A stretch of DNA of 64,000 bases from Hymenobacter aquaticus (GTDB taxonomy: Bacteria; Bacteroidota; Bacteroidia; Cytophagales; Hymenobacteraceae), in the NCBI RefSeq assembly GCF_004765605.1, contig NZ_SRLC01000001.1:496001-560000 (forward strand), in the 5' to 3' direction. The notes beneath the pieces were generated by a model, which saw only the letters and a list, made by a program, of their open reading frames with translations, was not told the DNA's origin and ran no database searches. Positions 24,923 through 32,706 of this stretch are shown one piece after another. The number at the start of each line of letters is the position of its first letter. Within the stretch, counting starts at the first letter, position 1. The translations under genes were made by a program, and so were the position numbers.

Positions 24923-27094
24923 CTACAGCCTGACGCCGATGCCGGGGCCGAGCAGGAAGAAGGGGCGGCCGGCGGAGAGCAGGTAGCCGCCGCCCAGGTA
25001 GAGGGGAAAGGTGAGCTTGGCGTCGCGGCGGGTGGGGTAGATGGAGCCCAGAATCACGACGCCCAGGTCGCGGTTGCCGCCGTTCTTGCTCAGGTCGAAG
25101 GCGTTGAGAGCCACGAAGCCGGCCCCGACTTTGTAGGGCCGCAGGCGGTTGATTTTCTCGGGGTGATAAAAGCTCAGCTGCCCCAGCATGGCCAGCGAAA
25201 TACCGCCGAAGGACGTGTAGCTCGACTCGCCCTTGTACTTGGTGAGCAGGCCGCCGGGAAAGCTCACGTCGATGTCGAACTTGAGGCGGCGCTTGAGCAC
25301 CAGCTCCAGCTTCTGAGTGAAGCCCGCTTCCTGGTACTGACTTTGGTTGTGGCGCACGGTGATGATGATGGTGCTCCAGTCGTCCAGATCGTAGGTTTTG
25401 CGCGAGCTGAGCAGGTTGTTGAGGCTGATGTTGCCCACCTGGCACTGCTTGTCCTGGTAGAAGGCGGCCCGCACCGAGTTGTCGCCGGGGCAGACCACCA
25501 CGTTTTCCACGGTGCGCATCTCAATCAGCTCGCCCTTGGCGTTCTGGGTCCGGATGTCGAAGGTCAGGTACTGCTTGCCATAGAGCTGGCTCTCGGTGTC
25601 GATGCCGTTGGGGTTGAAGCTGAACACCACGTCGGAAATGGTCCGGTCGTAGAGCACCGGGCCGTTGAGGCGGTTAATCACCCGCGGGCTTTCCCCGAAG
25701 TTGACGGCCACGAAATCGAGCGGGTGGGGCCGCTGAAACTCCTTCACGGCCAGGGCGTAGCCCGTGGGCTGCCCGGCGTTGAAGATGGTAATGCGGCGCT
25801 TGTCGATGGTCAAGGGCACCTGCACGCGGTACACCACGGCCGCATCGGTGCGCACCGACGAGTCGGAGGGAATGACGGCCAGATCCTCGAAGTGGAAGCG
25901 CGCCTTCTGCAACGACTCACCCTCCAGGCGCACGTCCACCGTCTCGCCCGGGTTTACGCTCAGGCTCGAACTCCAGTCGCCGCCCCGGTGGCGCACCTGC
26001 ACGCTGCTGATGGCCGTTTTGGGCGAGATGTTGAAGTTGGTAATGTACTTGGGCAGGTCGTTTTCCTTGATGTAGAGGTAACTATCGGCCTGGCGGTGGG
26101 TGTTGTAGACGCGCAGCCAGCACAGCACCCTATCGTTGGTCAGGTACTGGCGGGTGAAGAGCTCGGCCATCAGGGCACCGCCGGCTTCCTCCTGGTCCTC
26201 AATGCGGTAGGTGCGCTTCAGGTCAAATGTGCGGCCGTTGTCGAGGATGATTTCCACGCCCTTGCGGCGCGAAACGTCGTCCATCGTAATTTCCTTTTTA
26301 TCCACGCTCAGAAAACGCAAGCGGCTGGCCTTCACCGTAAACTCCTGGCGCAGCGGGGCCAGGGCGTAGGTCAGGCGGCGGTTGTTGTCGGTGAGGAAGG
26401 GCCGCTCGGTCTGGGGCCGCACCGTGAGCAGGCGGGTGCCCAGCGCGTTGGGCACCACGCGCAGGCGCAGCTGCCCCTTTTCCTGCACGATGCGGTAGTC
26501 GATGTCCTGGCCCTTGGTCCACTCTGAGGAGACGCGGATGTTTTTGGGGGTGTTGCTGCTCAGGTCAAACACCTTTTCCTCACCCACGAACAGCTCCGTG
26601 TCGTTGGGCTTAAACTCCAGCGTAGTGCGCGTGACGGGCAGCAGGTTCACGGTTTGCACCAGAGCCGGGCGGCCGGCGCTGTCGTTGGCCTGGGTGAAGG
26701 TGAGCTGCAGAAAGCGGGCCGCCGGCAGGTCCTTAAAGCGGATTTTAGTGCGGTAGTACTGCGTGCCCACGGCCGTGATGGAGTCGAGTAGCACGAAGTC
26801 GGCGGAGCGGCGCAGGCGCAGCGGGGCCTTGCTTTGCCACTGCGTCGGGAACAGCTGCAACTCGGCCGTTTCGTCGTCCTGGCGGTAGTAGAAGTACAGG
26901 TTTGGCTCGCCCTGCACGGCGATGGTGTTGCGGCTCAGGGAATAGCGCACGGTGTCGGTGCGCAGCGTCAGCTCGCGCAGCAGGGGCGGAGTAGAGGGGG
27001 CCAGCTGGGCCCGCGCCGACAAGGATAGGCATAGGAAGGCGGCCAAGCTGGGGAGCCAGCTAAAACCCGGAGAAAAACGCACGGGGCACTGCAT
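24923..27094 (-). CDS. large secreted/envelope protein of unknown function (723 aa)
   Basis: The ATG at 27092-27094 gives a signal peptide (SWLPSLAAFLCLSLSARAQ). The mature protein is beta-rich throughout, without cysteine-rich or low-complexity parts. The last 120 residues alternate hydrophobics and end in aromatic-glycine strands (FPLYLGGGYLLSAGRPFFLL then GVRL), which looks like a small outer-membrane barrel or its C-terminal signal. I recognise no named domain. An outer-membrane or surface role is inferred from these features. Confidence 0.7.
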   Translation of the reverse strand: MQCPVRFSPGFSWLPSLAAFLCLSLSARAQLAPSTPPLLRELTLRTDTVRYSLSRNTIAVQGEPNLYFYYRQDDETAELQLFPTQWQSKAPLRLRRSADFVLLDSITAVGTQYYRTKIRFKDLPAARFLQLTFTQANDSAGRPALVQTVNLLPVTRTTLEFKPNDTELFVGEEKVFDLSSNTPKNIRVSSEWTKGQDIDYRIVQEKGQLRLRVVPNALGTRLLTVRPQTERPFLTDNNRRLTYALAPLRQEFTVKASRLRFLSVDKKEITMDDVSRRKGVEIILDNGRTFDLKRTYRIEDQEEAGGALMAELFTRQYLTNDRVLCWLRVYNTHRQADSYLYIKENDLPKYITNFNISPKTAISSVQVRHRGGDWSSSLSVNPGETVDVRLEGESLQKARFHFEDLAVIPSDSSVRTDAAVVYRVQVPLTIDKRRITIFNAGQPTGYALAVKEFQRPHPLDFVAVNFGESPRVINRLNGPVLYDRTISDVVFSFNPNGIDTESQLYGKQYLTFDIRTQNAKGELIEMRTVENVVVCPGDNSVRAAFYQDKQCQVGNISLNNLLSSRKTYDLDDWSTIIITVRHNQSQYQEAGFTQKLELVLKRRLKFDIDVSFPGGLLTKYKGESSYTSFGGISLAMLGQLSFYHPEKINRLRPYKVGAGFVALNAFDLSKNGGNRDLGVVILGSIYPTRRDAKLTFPLYLGGGYLLSAGRPFFLLGPGIGVRL

Positions 27095-27195
27095 CAGAAG
27101 TGAGGGGAGCGGGAAAAACGGCAATTCGCTTTCCGGTTGAGCCCGCAAAGGTAGTAGCTACCGAATCCTATTGCGGCCGGTTCCGTCCAATTTTC

Positions 27196-27933
27196 TCAGT
27201 TTTTCTTGGCCAGCTCGGCGTGCGGGGCGGGCTGGGCGCGGTGCTTGTCCCACCACACGTAGGCCCCGAACAGCACCAGGCTGATGCCCGACACCCACCA
27301 CAAACCGGTTTTGAGCCGGTCACTGTCTTCGCCCAGCCAGGCCAGCAGGGCAATCAGCGGCGTCACGCCGGCCACCGTGGCCAGAATAAAGCGCCCGTAG
27401 CCCAGCCGCGCCACGCCGGCCACGAAGCTCACCGCGTCGTCGGAGAGGGCGGGGGAGAGCCGGGCAATGATGACGGCCCAGGTGCCGTAGCGCTGCACTT
27501 CCCGCACCATTTTCTGCTCGCTCTTGCGGCCGATCAGGCGGCTGATGAACGTCTCGCCGGCCGAGTGCCCAATCCAGTAGCCCACCGACGAGGCCACCAC
27601 CACACCCGCCAGCGCCAGCCCCGAGCCCCACCACGGTCCGTAGGCCAGGATAGCCACCAGAATCAGCAGCACCACGTTCACCACCACCAGAAACATCTGC
27701 AGCACCATGGCCGCCACAATCACGACCGGGCCCCAGTAGCCGAACTGCGTAATCCAGGCCGATACTTTTTCCTGCTCCCCGCTTTTGAGCACGGCAAAGG
27801 CCTCCTTAACGGTCGTCTGGAAAGCAGGCCACAGAAAATAGCAGGCCACCAGGACCAGCAGCAGCCCCCCGGCCAGGTAGAGCGGCAGCCGGCTGGCGGT
27901 ACGACGGGAAGCGGAAGCGGGGAAATCAGCCAA
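27196..27933 (-). CDS. TVP38/TMEM64 family (VTT domain) membrane protein
   Basis: 245 aa with about six hydrophobic segments. The VTT-domain pattern is seen in GYWGPVVIVAAMVLQMF, GSGLALAGVVVASSVGYWIG and RLSPALSDDAVSFVAGVARL. Related DedA/VTT proteins are lipid scramblases or influence membrane potential; function of this bacterial subgroup is unsettled. It lies 101 bp upstream of the large envelope gene on the same strand and may be co-transcribed with it. The 270-bp gap 27934-28203 to the divergent GH15 gene holds no gene. Confidence 0.85.
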   Translation of the reverse strand: MADFPASASRRTASRLPLYLAGGLLLVLVACYFLWPAFQTTVKEAFAVLKSGEQEKVSAWITQFGYWGPVVIVAAMVLQMFLVVVNVVLLILVAILAYGPWWGSGLALAGVVVASSVGYWIGHSAGETFISRLIGRKSEQKMVREVQRYGTWAVIIARLSPALSDDAVSFVAGVARLGYGRFILATVAGVTPLIALLAWLGEDSDRLKTGLWWVSGISLVLFGAYVWWDKHRAQPAPHAELAKKN

Positions 27934-28203
27934 AAGGAAAACGCACTAGGGTGAAACGAGCGGCACCATTGCTACCACGCGGGGCGCTCCGCAGGCTGTA
28001 CGCAGCCCCCGGCGCGCGGTTGGGGCCCGGGGCTAGTCTACCAGCTAACCACCGTGCTTTTGCGCGTGTGGGCCGCCGCGGGCGTAGCGGCCCCGGGGGC
28101 GGCCTGGCGGCTGTAAGCACCGCCCGCCGGTAACCCTACGGCCGGGTTTGGGGTACATCATCGGCAGCGGCCGCCCAACCATACGCGGGCGGCCGCTGCC
28201 CCT

Positions 28204-29991
28204 ATGAGCACCCGCCACACCTACGACCTCGGCGTTATCGGCAACTGCGCCTACCTGGCTTTGATTCGACAAGATACCAGCGTGCAATGGCTCTGCTGGC
28301 CCCGCTTTGACAGCAGTTTCGTCTTTGGCAGCCTGCTCGACACCCGCAAGGGCGGCGAGTTCAGCATCAAGCCCGCCGAGGACGCCGCCTTCAACACCCG
28401 GCAATACTACCTGGAAAATACCAACGTGCTGTGTACTGAGGTAGAAAGCGCCGAGGGCCGCTACCGCGTCACCGACTTTGCCCCGCGCTTCGCCCAGTAC
28501 GACCGTAACTACAAGCCCCTGATGTTTATCCGCAAGCTGGAGCCGCTGGAAGGGCTGCCCCGGGTGCGGGTAGTGTGCGAGCCGGTGGCCGACTACGGCC
28601 AGCAGCAGCTCACGCGCCGCCGCAGCTCCAACCACATTGCCTTCCTGGGCATGGAAGAAGAGATGCGCCTGACCACCGACATTCCCCTGACCTACATTCT
28701 GGAGCAGGAAGGCTTCGTGCTGACTGAAACCCGCTACCTGGTGCTCACCTACGGGGCGCCGCTGGAGGCGGCCCTGCACAGCACGGCCGAGGAGTTTCTG
28801 CGCAAAACCGTGCAGTACTGGCAGCGCTGGGTGAAAAGCACCAGCATCGGCAACTTCTACCAGACCCAGGTGATTCGCTCGGCCCTGGCCCTGAAGCTGC
28901 ACCAGTACGAAGACACCGGCGCCATCATTGCCGCCACCACTACCAGCCTGCCCGAAGCGCCCGGCAGCACCCGCAACTGGGACTACCGCTTCTGCTGGAT
29001 GCGCGACACGTATTACATCCTGACGGCCTTCAACAACATCGGGCACTTCGAGGAGATGGAGCGGTATTTCCACTACATTGCCAACATCTCGACCAAGGTG
29101 CGCGACAAGTATCAGCCGCTCTACAGCATCAGCGGGGCCGCGCAGCTCACCGAGCAGGAATTGCCGCTGGAAGGCTACCTGGGCAATAAGCCCGTGCGCA
29201 TCGGCAACGACGCCTACACCCACATTCAGAACGACGTGTACGGGCAGGTGCTCGTGGCTCTGCTGCCGCTCTACGTGGACCGCCGCTTCGTGGGAGCCGA
29301 GCGGGCCGACTCGGAAAAGATGATGTACGAGGCCCTGCGCCTGATTAAGGAAACCATGGACATGCCCGACGCTGGCCTCTGGGAGTTCCGCCACATTGCG
29401 CAGTACCATTGCTACACCTACCTGTTTCACTGGGCCGGAGCCCACGCCGCCCGCAAGGTGGCCCGCTACCTGGGCAACACGGAAATTGAGCTGATGGCCG
29501 AGGAGCTGACCCGCATTGCGGCCGGGAAAATCGAGGAGTGCTACGATGCCCAGCGGGGCGTGTACACCAACGCCATCGGCTCGCCCCACCTCGACGCCAG
29601 CGGCCTGCAGCTGATTCTGATGGGCTACCTCGACCCCAACTCCGAGCGGGCCCGCACCCACCTGCGAGAGCTGGAAAAGGAGCTGAAAACGCCCGAGGGC
29701 CTGTTTTACCGCTACCGCCACCCCGACGACTTCGGCACGCCCGAAACCACCTTCCTGATCTGCTCCTTCTGGTACGTGGAGGCCCTGGCCTGCGTCGGCC
29801 GCCTCGATGATGCGGCCCGCGAGTTTGAGAAGCTGCTGGGCTACACCAACCACCTGGGCCTGCTCTCGGAAGACGTGGACGCCAAAACCGGCTCCCAGTG
29901 GGGCAACTTCCCGCAGGCCTACAGCCACGTGGGCCTGGTCAACGCGGCCTACCGCATTGCCAAGCGGCTCGACCGGCCCAACTTCGTCTAG
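28204..29991 (+). CDS. GH15-family glucoamylase/trehalase-like enzyme
   Basis: 595 aa, no signal peptide, beginning MSTRHTYDLGVIGNCAYLALI, a typical GH15 start. The N-terminal about 230 residues are a beta-sandwich. The catalytic (alpha/alpha)6 barrel contains NWDYRFCWMRDTYYILTAF, ending with late EDVDAKTGSQWGNFPQAYSH, where GNFPQAYSH is a family hallmark. Members hydrolyse alpha-glucosides such as dextrins or trehalose from the non-reducing end. The nearby trehalose synthesis gene (32707) makes trehalose one candidate substrate. A KDPG aldolase gene follows after 47 bp. Confidence 0.88.
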   Translation: MSTRHTYDLGVIGNCAYLALIRQDTSVQWLCWPRFDSSFVFGSLLDTRKGGEFSIKPAEDAAFNTRQYYLENTNVLCTEVESAEGRYRVTDFAPRFAQYDRNYKPLMFIRKLEPLEGLPRVRVVCEPVADYGQQQLTRRRSSNHIAFLGMEEEMRLTTDIPLTYILEQEGFVLTETRYLVLTYGAPLEAALHSTAEEFLRKTVQYWQRWVKSTSIGNFYQTQVIRSALALKLHQYEDTGAIIAATTTSLPEAPGSTRNWDYRFCWMRDTYYILTAFNNIGHFEEMERYFHYIANISTKVRDKYQPLYSISGAAQLTEQELPLEGYLGNKPVRIGNDAYTHIQNDVYGQVLVALLPLYVDRRFVGAERADSEKMMYEALRLIKETMDMPDAGLWEFRHIAQYHCYTYLFHWAGAHAARKVARYLGNTEIELMAEELTRIAAGKIEECYDAQRGVYTNAIGSPHLDASGLQLILMGYLDPNSERARTHLRELEKELKTPEGLFYRYRHPDDFGTPETTFLICSFWYVEALACVGRLDDAAREFEKLLGYTNHLGLLSEDVDAKTGSQWGNFPQAYSHVGLVNAAYRIAKRLDRPNFV

Positions 29992-30038
29992 CGCGGCGGC
30001 CTTTCTTTGTCCTTTCCTTTCCCTGTTTTCCAACTTCT

Positions 30039-30692
30039 ATGGCCCGTTTTACGAAGGCTGCGGCCGTGGCGCAGGCGCTGCAAAGCCCCCTGATTCCCGT
30101 ATTCTACCACGCCGAGGAGCCCTACGCCCGGCGCGTGCTGCAGGCCTGCTACGAGGGCGGCGTCCGGCTTTTTGAGTTTACCAACCGGGGCCCCCACGCC
30201 TTCGACATCTTCGCCGATTTGCAGCAGTTCGTGGAAGCCGAGTATCCGGACTTGCTGCTGGGGGCCGGCACCATCTACACGGTGGCGGAGGCCGAAAAAT
30301 TCATCAGCGCCGGGGCCGACTACATCGTGCAGCCCGTCATCGGGGCGGAGGTGGCGGCGCTGTGTCACCGGCAGGATCTGGCCTGGCTGCCGGGCGTGTC
30401 CACGCTCAACGAAATCTACCAGGCCGACCAGCTGGGGGCGGCGTTTGCCAAGCTGTTTCCCGCCGCCATGCTGGGCCCCGCCTACCTGAAAACCGTGCGG
30501 GCCCCGCTGCCCAAGGTGCGCTTTATGGCCACCGGCGGCATCGAGCCGGCCCCCGACACCGTGGCCACCTGGGTGCAGGCCGGGGCCACCTGCGTGGGCG
30601 TCGACTCGCGCCTGCTACCCACCGCCGACCCGGCCGCCCTCACCGCGCGGGTGCGGGAGTTGCTGGCCGCCATGCAGCCCCCGGCCGCGTAG
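30039..30692 (+). CDS. KDPG/KHG aldolase (first paralogue)
   Basis: The ATG at 30039 gives a 217-aa class I aldolase. The active-site glutamate is in FEFTNRG, the Schiff-base lysine in FAKLFPA, and the phosphate-binding loop in ATGGIEP. It splits 2-keto-3-deoxy-6-phosphogluconate to pyruvate and glyceraldehyde-3-phosphate, or a related keto-hydroxyglutarate. It is clearly paralogous to the copy at 55085 (both have YARRVLQACYEGG/YAQRVVQACYEGG and FEFTNRG). It follows GH15 on the same strand, apart from the uronate operon. Confidence 0.88.
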   Translation: MARFTKAAAVAQALQSPLIPVFYHAEEPYARRVLQACYEGGVRLFEFTNRGPHAFDIFADLQQFVEAEYPDLLLGAGTIYTVAEAEKFISAGADYIVQPVIGAEVAALCHRQDLAWLPGVSTLNEIYQADQLGAAFAKLFPAAMLGPAYLKTVRAPLPKVRFMATGGIEPAPDTVATWVQAGATCVGVDSRLLPTADPAALTARVRELLAAMQPPAA

Positions 30693-30878
30693 GGGCCAGG
30701 GGCTTGCCGGCAACACCGGCCGACTAGGGAATTTCCCTGTTTTTCTGCCGGCCTCAGGCTGAATCAGATGTATTTGCGGCTAGCTTTGAAGCGGCGGTTA
30801 CTTCCCGGGTCGGACGTAGCTGCCGCTTTTGCTGTATTCATGCTTGTTTCCCGGCTCCCGTGGTAGCTGCCGCCTGTT

Positions 30879-31940
30879 TTGCCTAGTAGCCGTTCCGGAT
30901 TTCGTCCTTGCCTTGTCCTGCTGGCTTGCCTGGGGCTGCCTTTTTCGGCCTGCCGAAAAGCGCCCGGGGGGCCCTGCGACACCCGCGCCAGCCTGTACGG
31001 GCAATATCCGTTTCCGGTGGGCGTGGCCCTGCGCACCAACAAGCTGTACCCCGGCTCGCCTTACCAGGAGCTGGCCGCCGGACAGTTCAACAGCGTAACG
31101 CCCGAGTACGAGTTCAAGCCCGACGCGCTGCACCCCGCCCCGGCCGCGTACGAATGGGCCGCGGCCGATGCGCTGGCCGATTTCTGCCGCCAGCACAACC
31201 AGCGCCTGCACGGCCACACCCTGATCTGGCACCAGGCACTGCCGCGCTGGATAACGGAGTTTGCGGGAAGTCAGGCCGAGTGGGATGCCCTGCTCAAGGA
31301 CCATATTCAGACCGTATGCCGGCACTTTCGGGGGCAGGTCAGCAGTTGGGACGTGGTGAATGAGGCCTTCGAGGCCGATGGCACCCTGCGCAGCACTATC
31401 TGGCTGCGGCACCTGGGCAGCGGCTACCTCGAAAAAGCGTTCCGCTACGCCCACGAGGCCGACCCCGACGCGCTGCTGTTCTACAACGACTACGACCTGG
31501 AGTCGAACCCGGTGAAGCGGCGGGCGGTGCTCAGCTGGCTCCAAGCCATGCGGCAGCGCGGCGTGCCGGTGCACGGCCTGGGCCTGCAGCTGCACATTTC
31601 CATTCGCCACCCCGAAAACAGCCAGCTGACCGAAGCCGTGCAGGCCGCCCGCCAGACCGGCCTGCGCCTGCACTTCTCCGAGGTCGACGTGGCCATCAAT
31701 CCGCTGAACCAGGCGGTAGAACCTACTCCCGAGCTGTTGCAGCGCCAGGCCGACAAGCTCCGGTTTCTGGTGGGCCTCTACCAGCAGCTGCCCCGGGCCC
31801 AGCAGCACGGCATTACCTTCTGGGGCGTCGCCGACCCGGATTCCTGGATTCGCAGCTACTTCCACCGCGCCGACTACCCGCTGCTGTTCGACGACAATTA
31901 CCAACCCAAACCCGCCTATTGCACCCTGGTCCGCCCCTGA
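30879..31940 (+). CDS. GH10 endo-1,4-beta-xylanase, lipoprotein
   Basis: Only a TTG at 30879 is available as a sensible start; it gives 353 aa with a lipoprotein-type signal (LVLLACLGLPFSAC). GH10 motifs are complete: HTLIWHQALPRWI, acid/base Glu in SSWDVVNEAFE, nucleophile Glu in LHFSEVDVAI, and GITFWGVADPDSW. GH10 enzymes cut xylan backbones. The lipobox suggests an outer-membrane, possibly surface-exposed enzyme. The stop overlaps the next ATG (TGATG), so the pair is translationally coupled. Confidence 0.88.
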   Translation: MPSSRSGFRPCLVLLACLGLPFSACRKAPGGPCDTRASLYGQYPFPVGVALRTNKLYPGSPYQELAAGQFNSVTPEYEFKPDALHPAPAAYEWAAADALADFCRQHNQRLHGHTLIWHQALPRWITEFAGSQAEWDALLKDHIQTVCRHFRGQVSSWDVVNEAFEADGTLRSTIWLRHLGSGYLEKAFRYAHEADPDALLFYNDYDLESNPVKRRAVLSWLQAMRQRGVPVHGLGLQLHISIRHPENSQLTEAVQAARQTGLRLHFSEVDVAINPLNQAVEPTPELLQRQADKLRFLVGLYQQLPRAQQHGITFWGVADPDSWIRSYFHRADYPLLFDDNYQPKPAYCTLVRP

Positions 31941-32392
31941 TGAAACGACTTTTACTTCTGCCCGGCACGCTGTGCTTCCTGCAGTCGGCTACGGCGCAGG
32001 TGGCCGTTTCCTATTTCCCGTTTCAATCGGTGCTGGGCGTCAGCTCCAACCCCGAGCGGCGCGTGTGGGCGGGCGTCACGGCCGAAACCAACACGTTCGT
32101 TGCCAACGTCAACGCGGAGGTGCAGGCCCTGGCCAACCTCAAAAGAGGGGAGTGGGTGAACTACTACGCCGGCCCAGGCGTGAATATCAACCCGGCCTCG
32201 GCCCTGAACGAATTGCCGCTAATCAACGGCTACACCCTCACCCTCGGCGCGCGCATCAAGCCCCTGCCGGCCCACCGCAACGTGCACGTCGTCTTCGAGC
32301 TGGCACCCTACACCAATCAGTACCTGGACAGCGGCTACCTGCGTACCCAGCTAGGGTTGTCCTACAACTTCCGACCCAAGGCAGAGCGGTAA
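31940..32392 (+). CDS. small secreted/outer-membrane barrel-like protein (150 aa)
   Basis: The ATG shares one base with the xylanase stop codon. A signal peptide (MKRLLLLPGTLCFLQSATA) leads to a beta-rich domain with aromatic strand ends (NYYAGPGVNIN, VVFELAPYTNQY) and a typical barrel terminus RTQLGLSYNF. No named family is recognised. Coupling with the xylanase suggests joint expression. Confidence 0.65.
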   Translation: MKRLLLLPGTLCFLQSATAQVAVSYFPFQSVLGVSSNPERRVWAGVTAETNTFVANVNAEVQALANLKRGEWVNYYAGPGVNINPASALNELPLINGYTLTLGARIKPLPAHRNVHVVFELAPYTNQYLDSGYLRTQLGLSYNFRPKAER

Positions 32393-32395
32393 AGG

Positions 32396-32426
32396 GCCTG
32401 CCTTGAGCCGGCAGATGGCCTTTTTC
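32396..32426 (+). terminator. terminator of the xylanase operon
   Basis: A stem GGCCTGCC / GGCA-GAT-GGCC with a 3-nt bulge is followed by TTTTT, just after the stop codon at 32392. A second hairpin without a T run (AACAGCCCTT with its complement, 32455-32490) follows. The remainder of the gap to 32706 is the element at 32538. Confidence 0.6.
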
Positions 32427-32537
32427 CGCGGCGGCGGCAAATGGCAGGCACGGCAACAGCCCTTCACTGCCGTAGCAGAAAAGGGCTGTTGGGGCTGTCA
32501 GGCGAAGTCACAGTAGTTTCCACGTTGGTGTAAGAGT

Positions 32538-32646
32538 GTAGAGACGCAATATTTTGCGTCTCGTCGTTGCACGATGGGAACCGTGCCATCTGGCATCGGA
32601 CAACTAGTATCGTTCAACGACGAGACGCAATATGTTGCGTCTCTAC
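32538..32646. mobile_element. MITE-like hairpin element (38-bp terminal inverted repeats)
   Basis: Left arm 32538-32575 and right arm 32609-32646 match at 35 of 38 positions as inverted repeats. Each arm begins GTAGAGACGCAA and has a self-complementary GAGACGCAA...TTGCGTCTC palindrome. The arms end in CGTTGCACGAT and, inverted, CGTTGAACGAT. Related in layout and core to 24666-24750. No coding capacity. Confidence 0.7.
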
Positions 32647-32706
32647 TTCGTTCGCATACCCATACACTATCCTAAAAACTGCTCTGAAAAGAACGGCTGC
32701 CTGCTT

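Noticed and set aside
28045..30033. 662-codon minus-strand frame opposite GH15
   Set aside because: Shadow frame: rich in Gly, Val and His as in other antisense frames of this window, no domain recognised, and the plus strand holds GH15 hallmarks.
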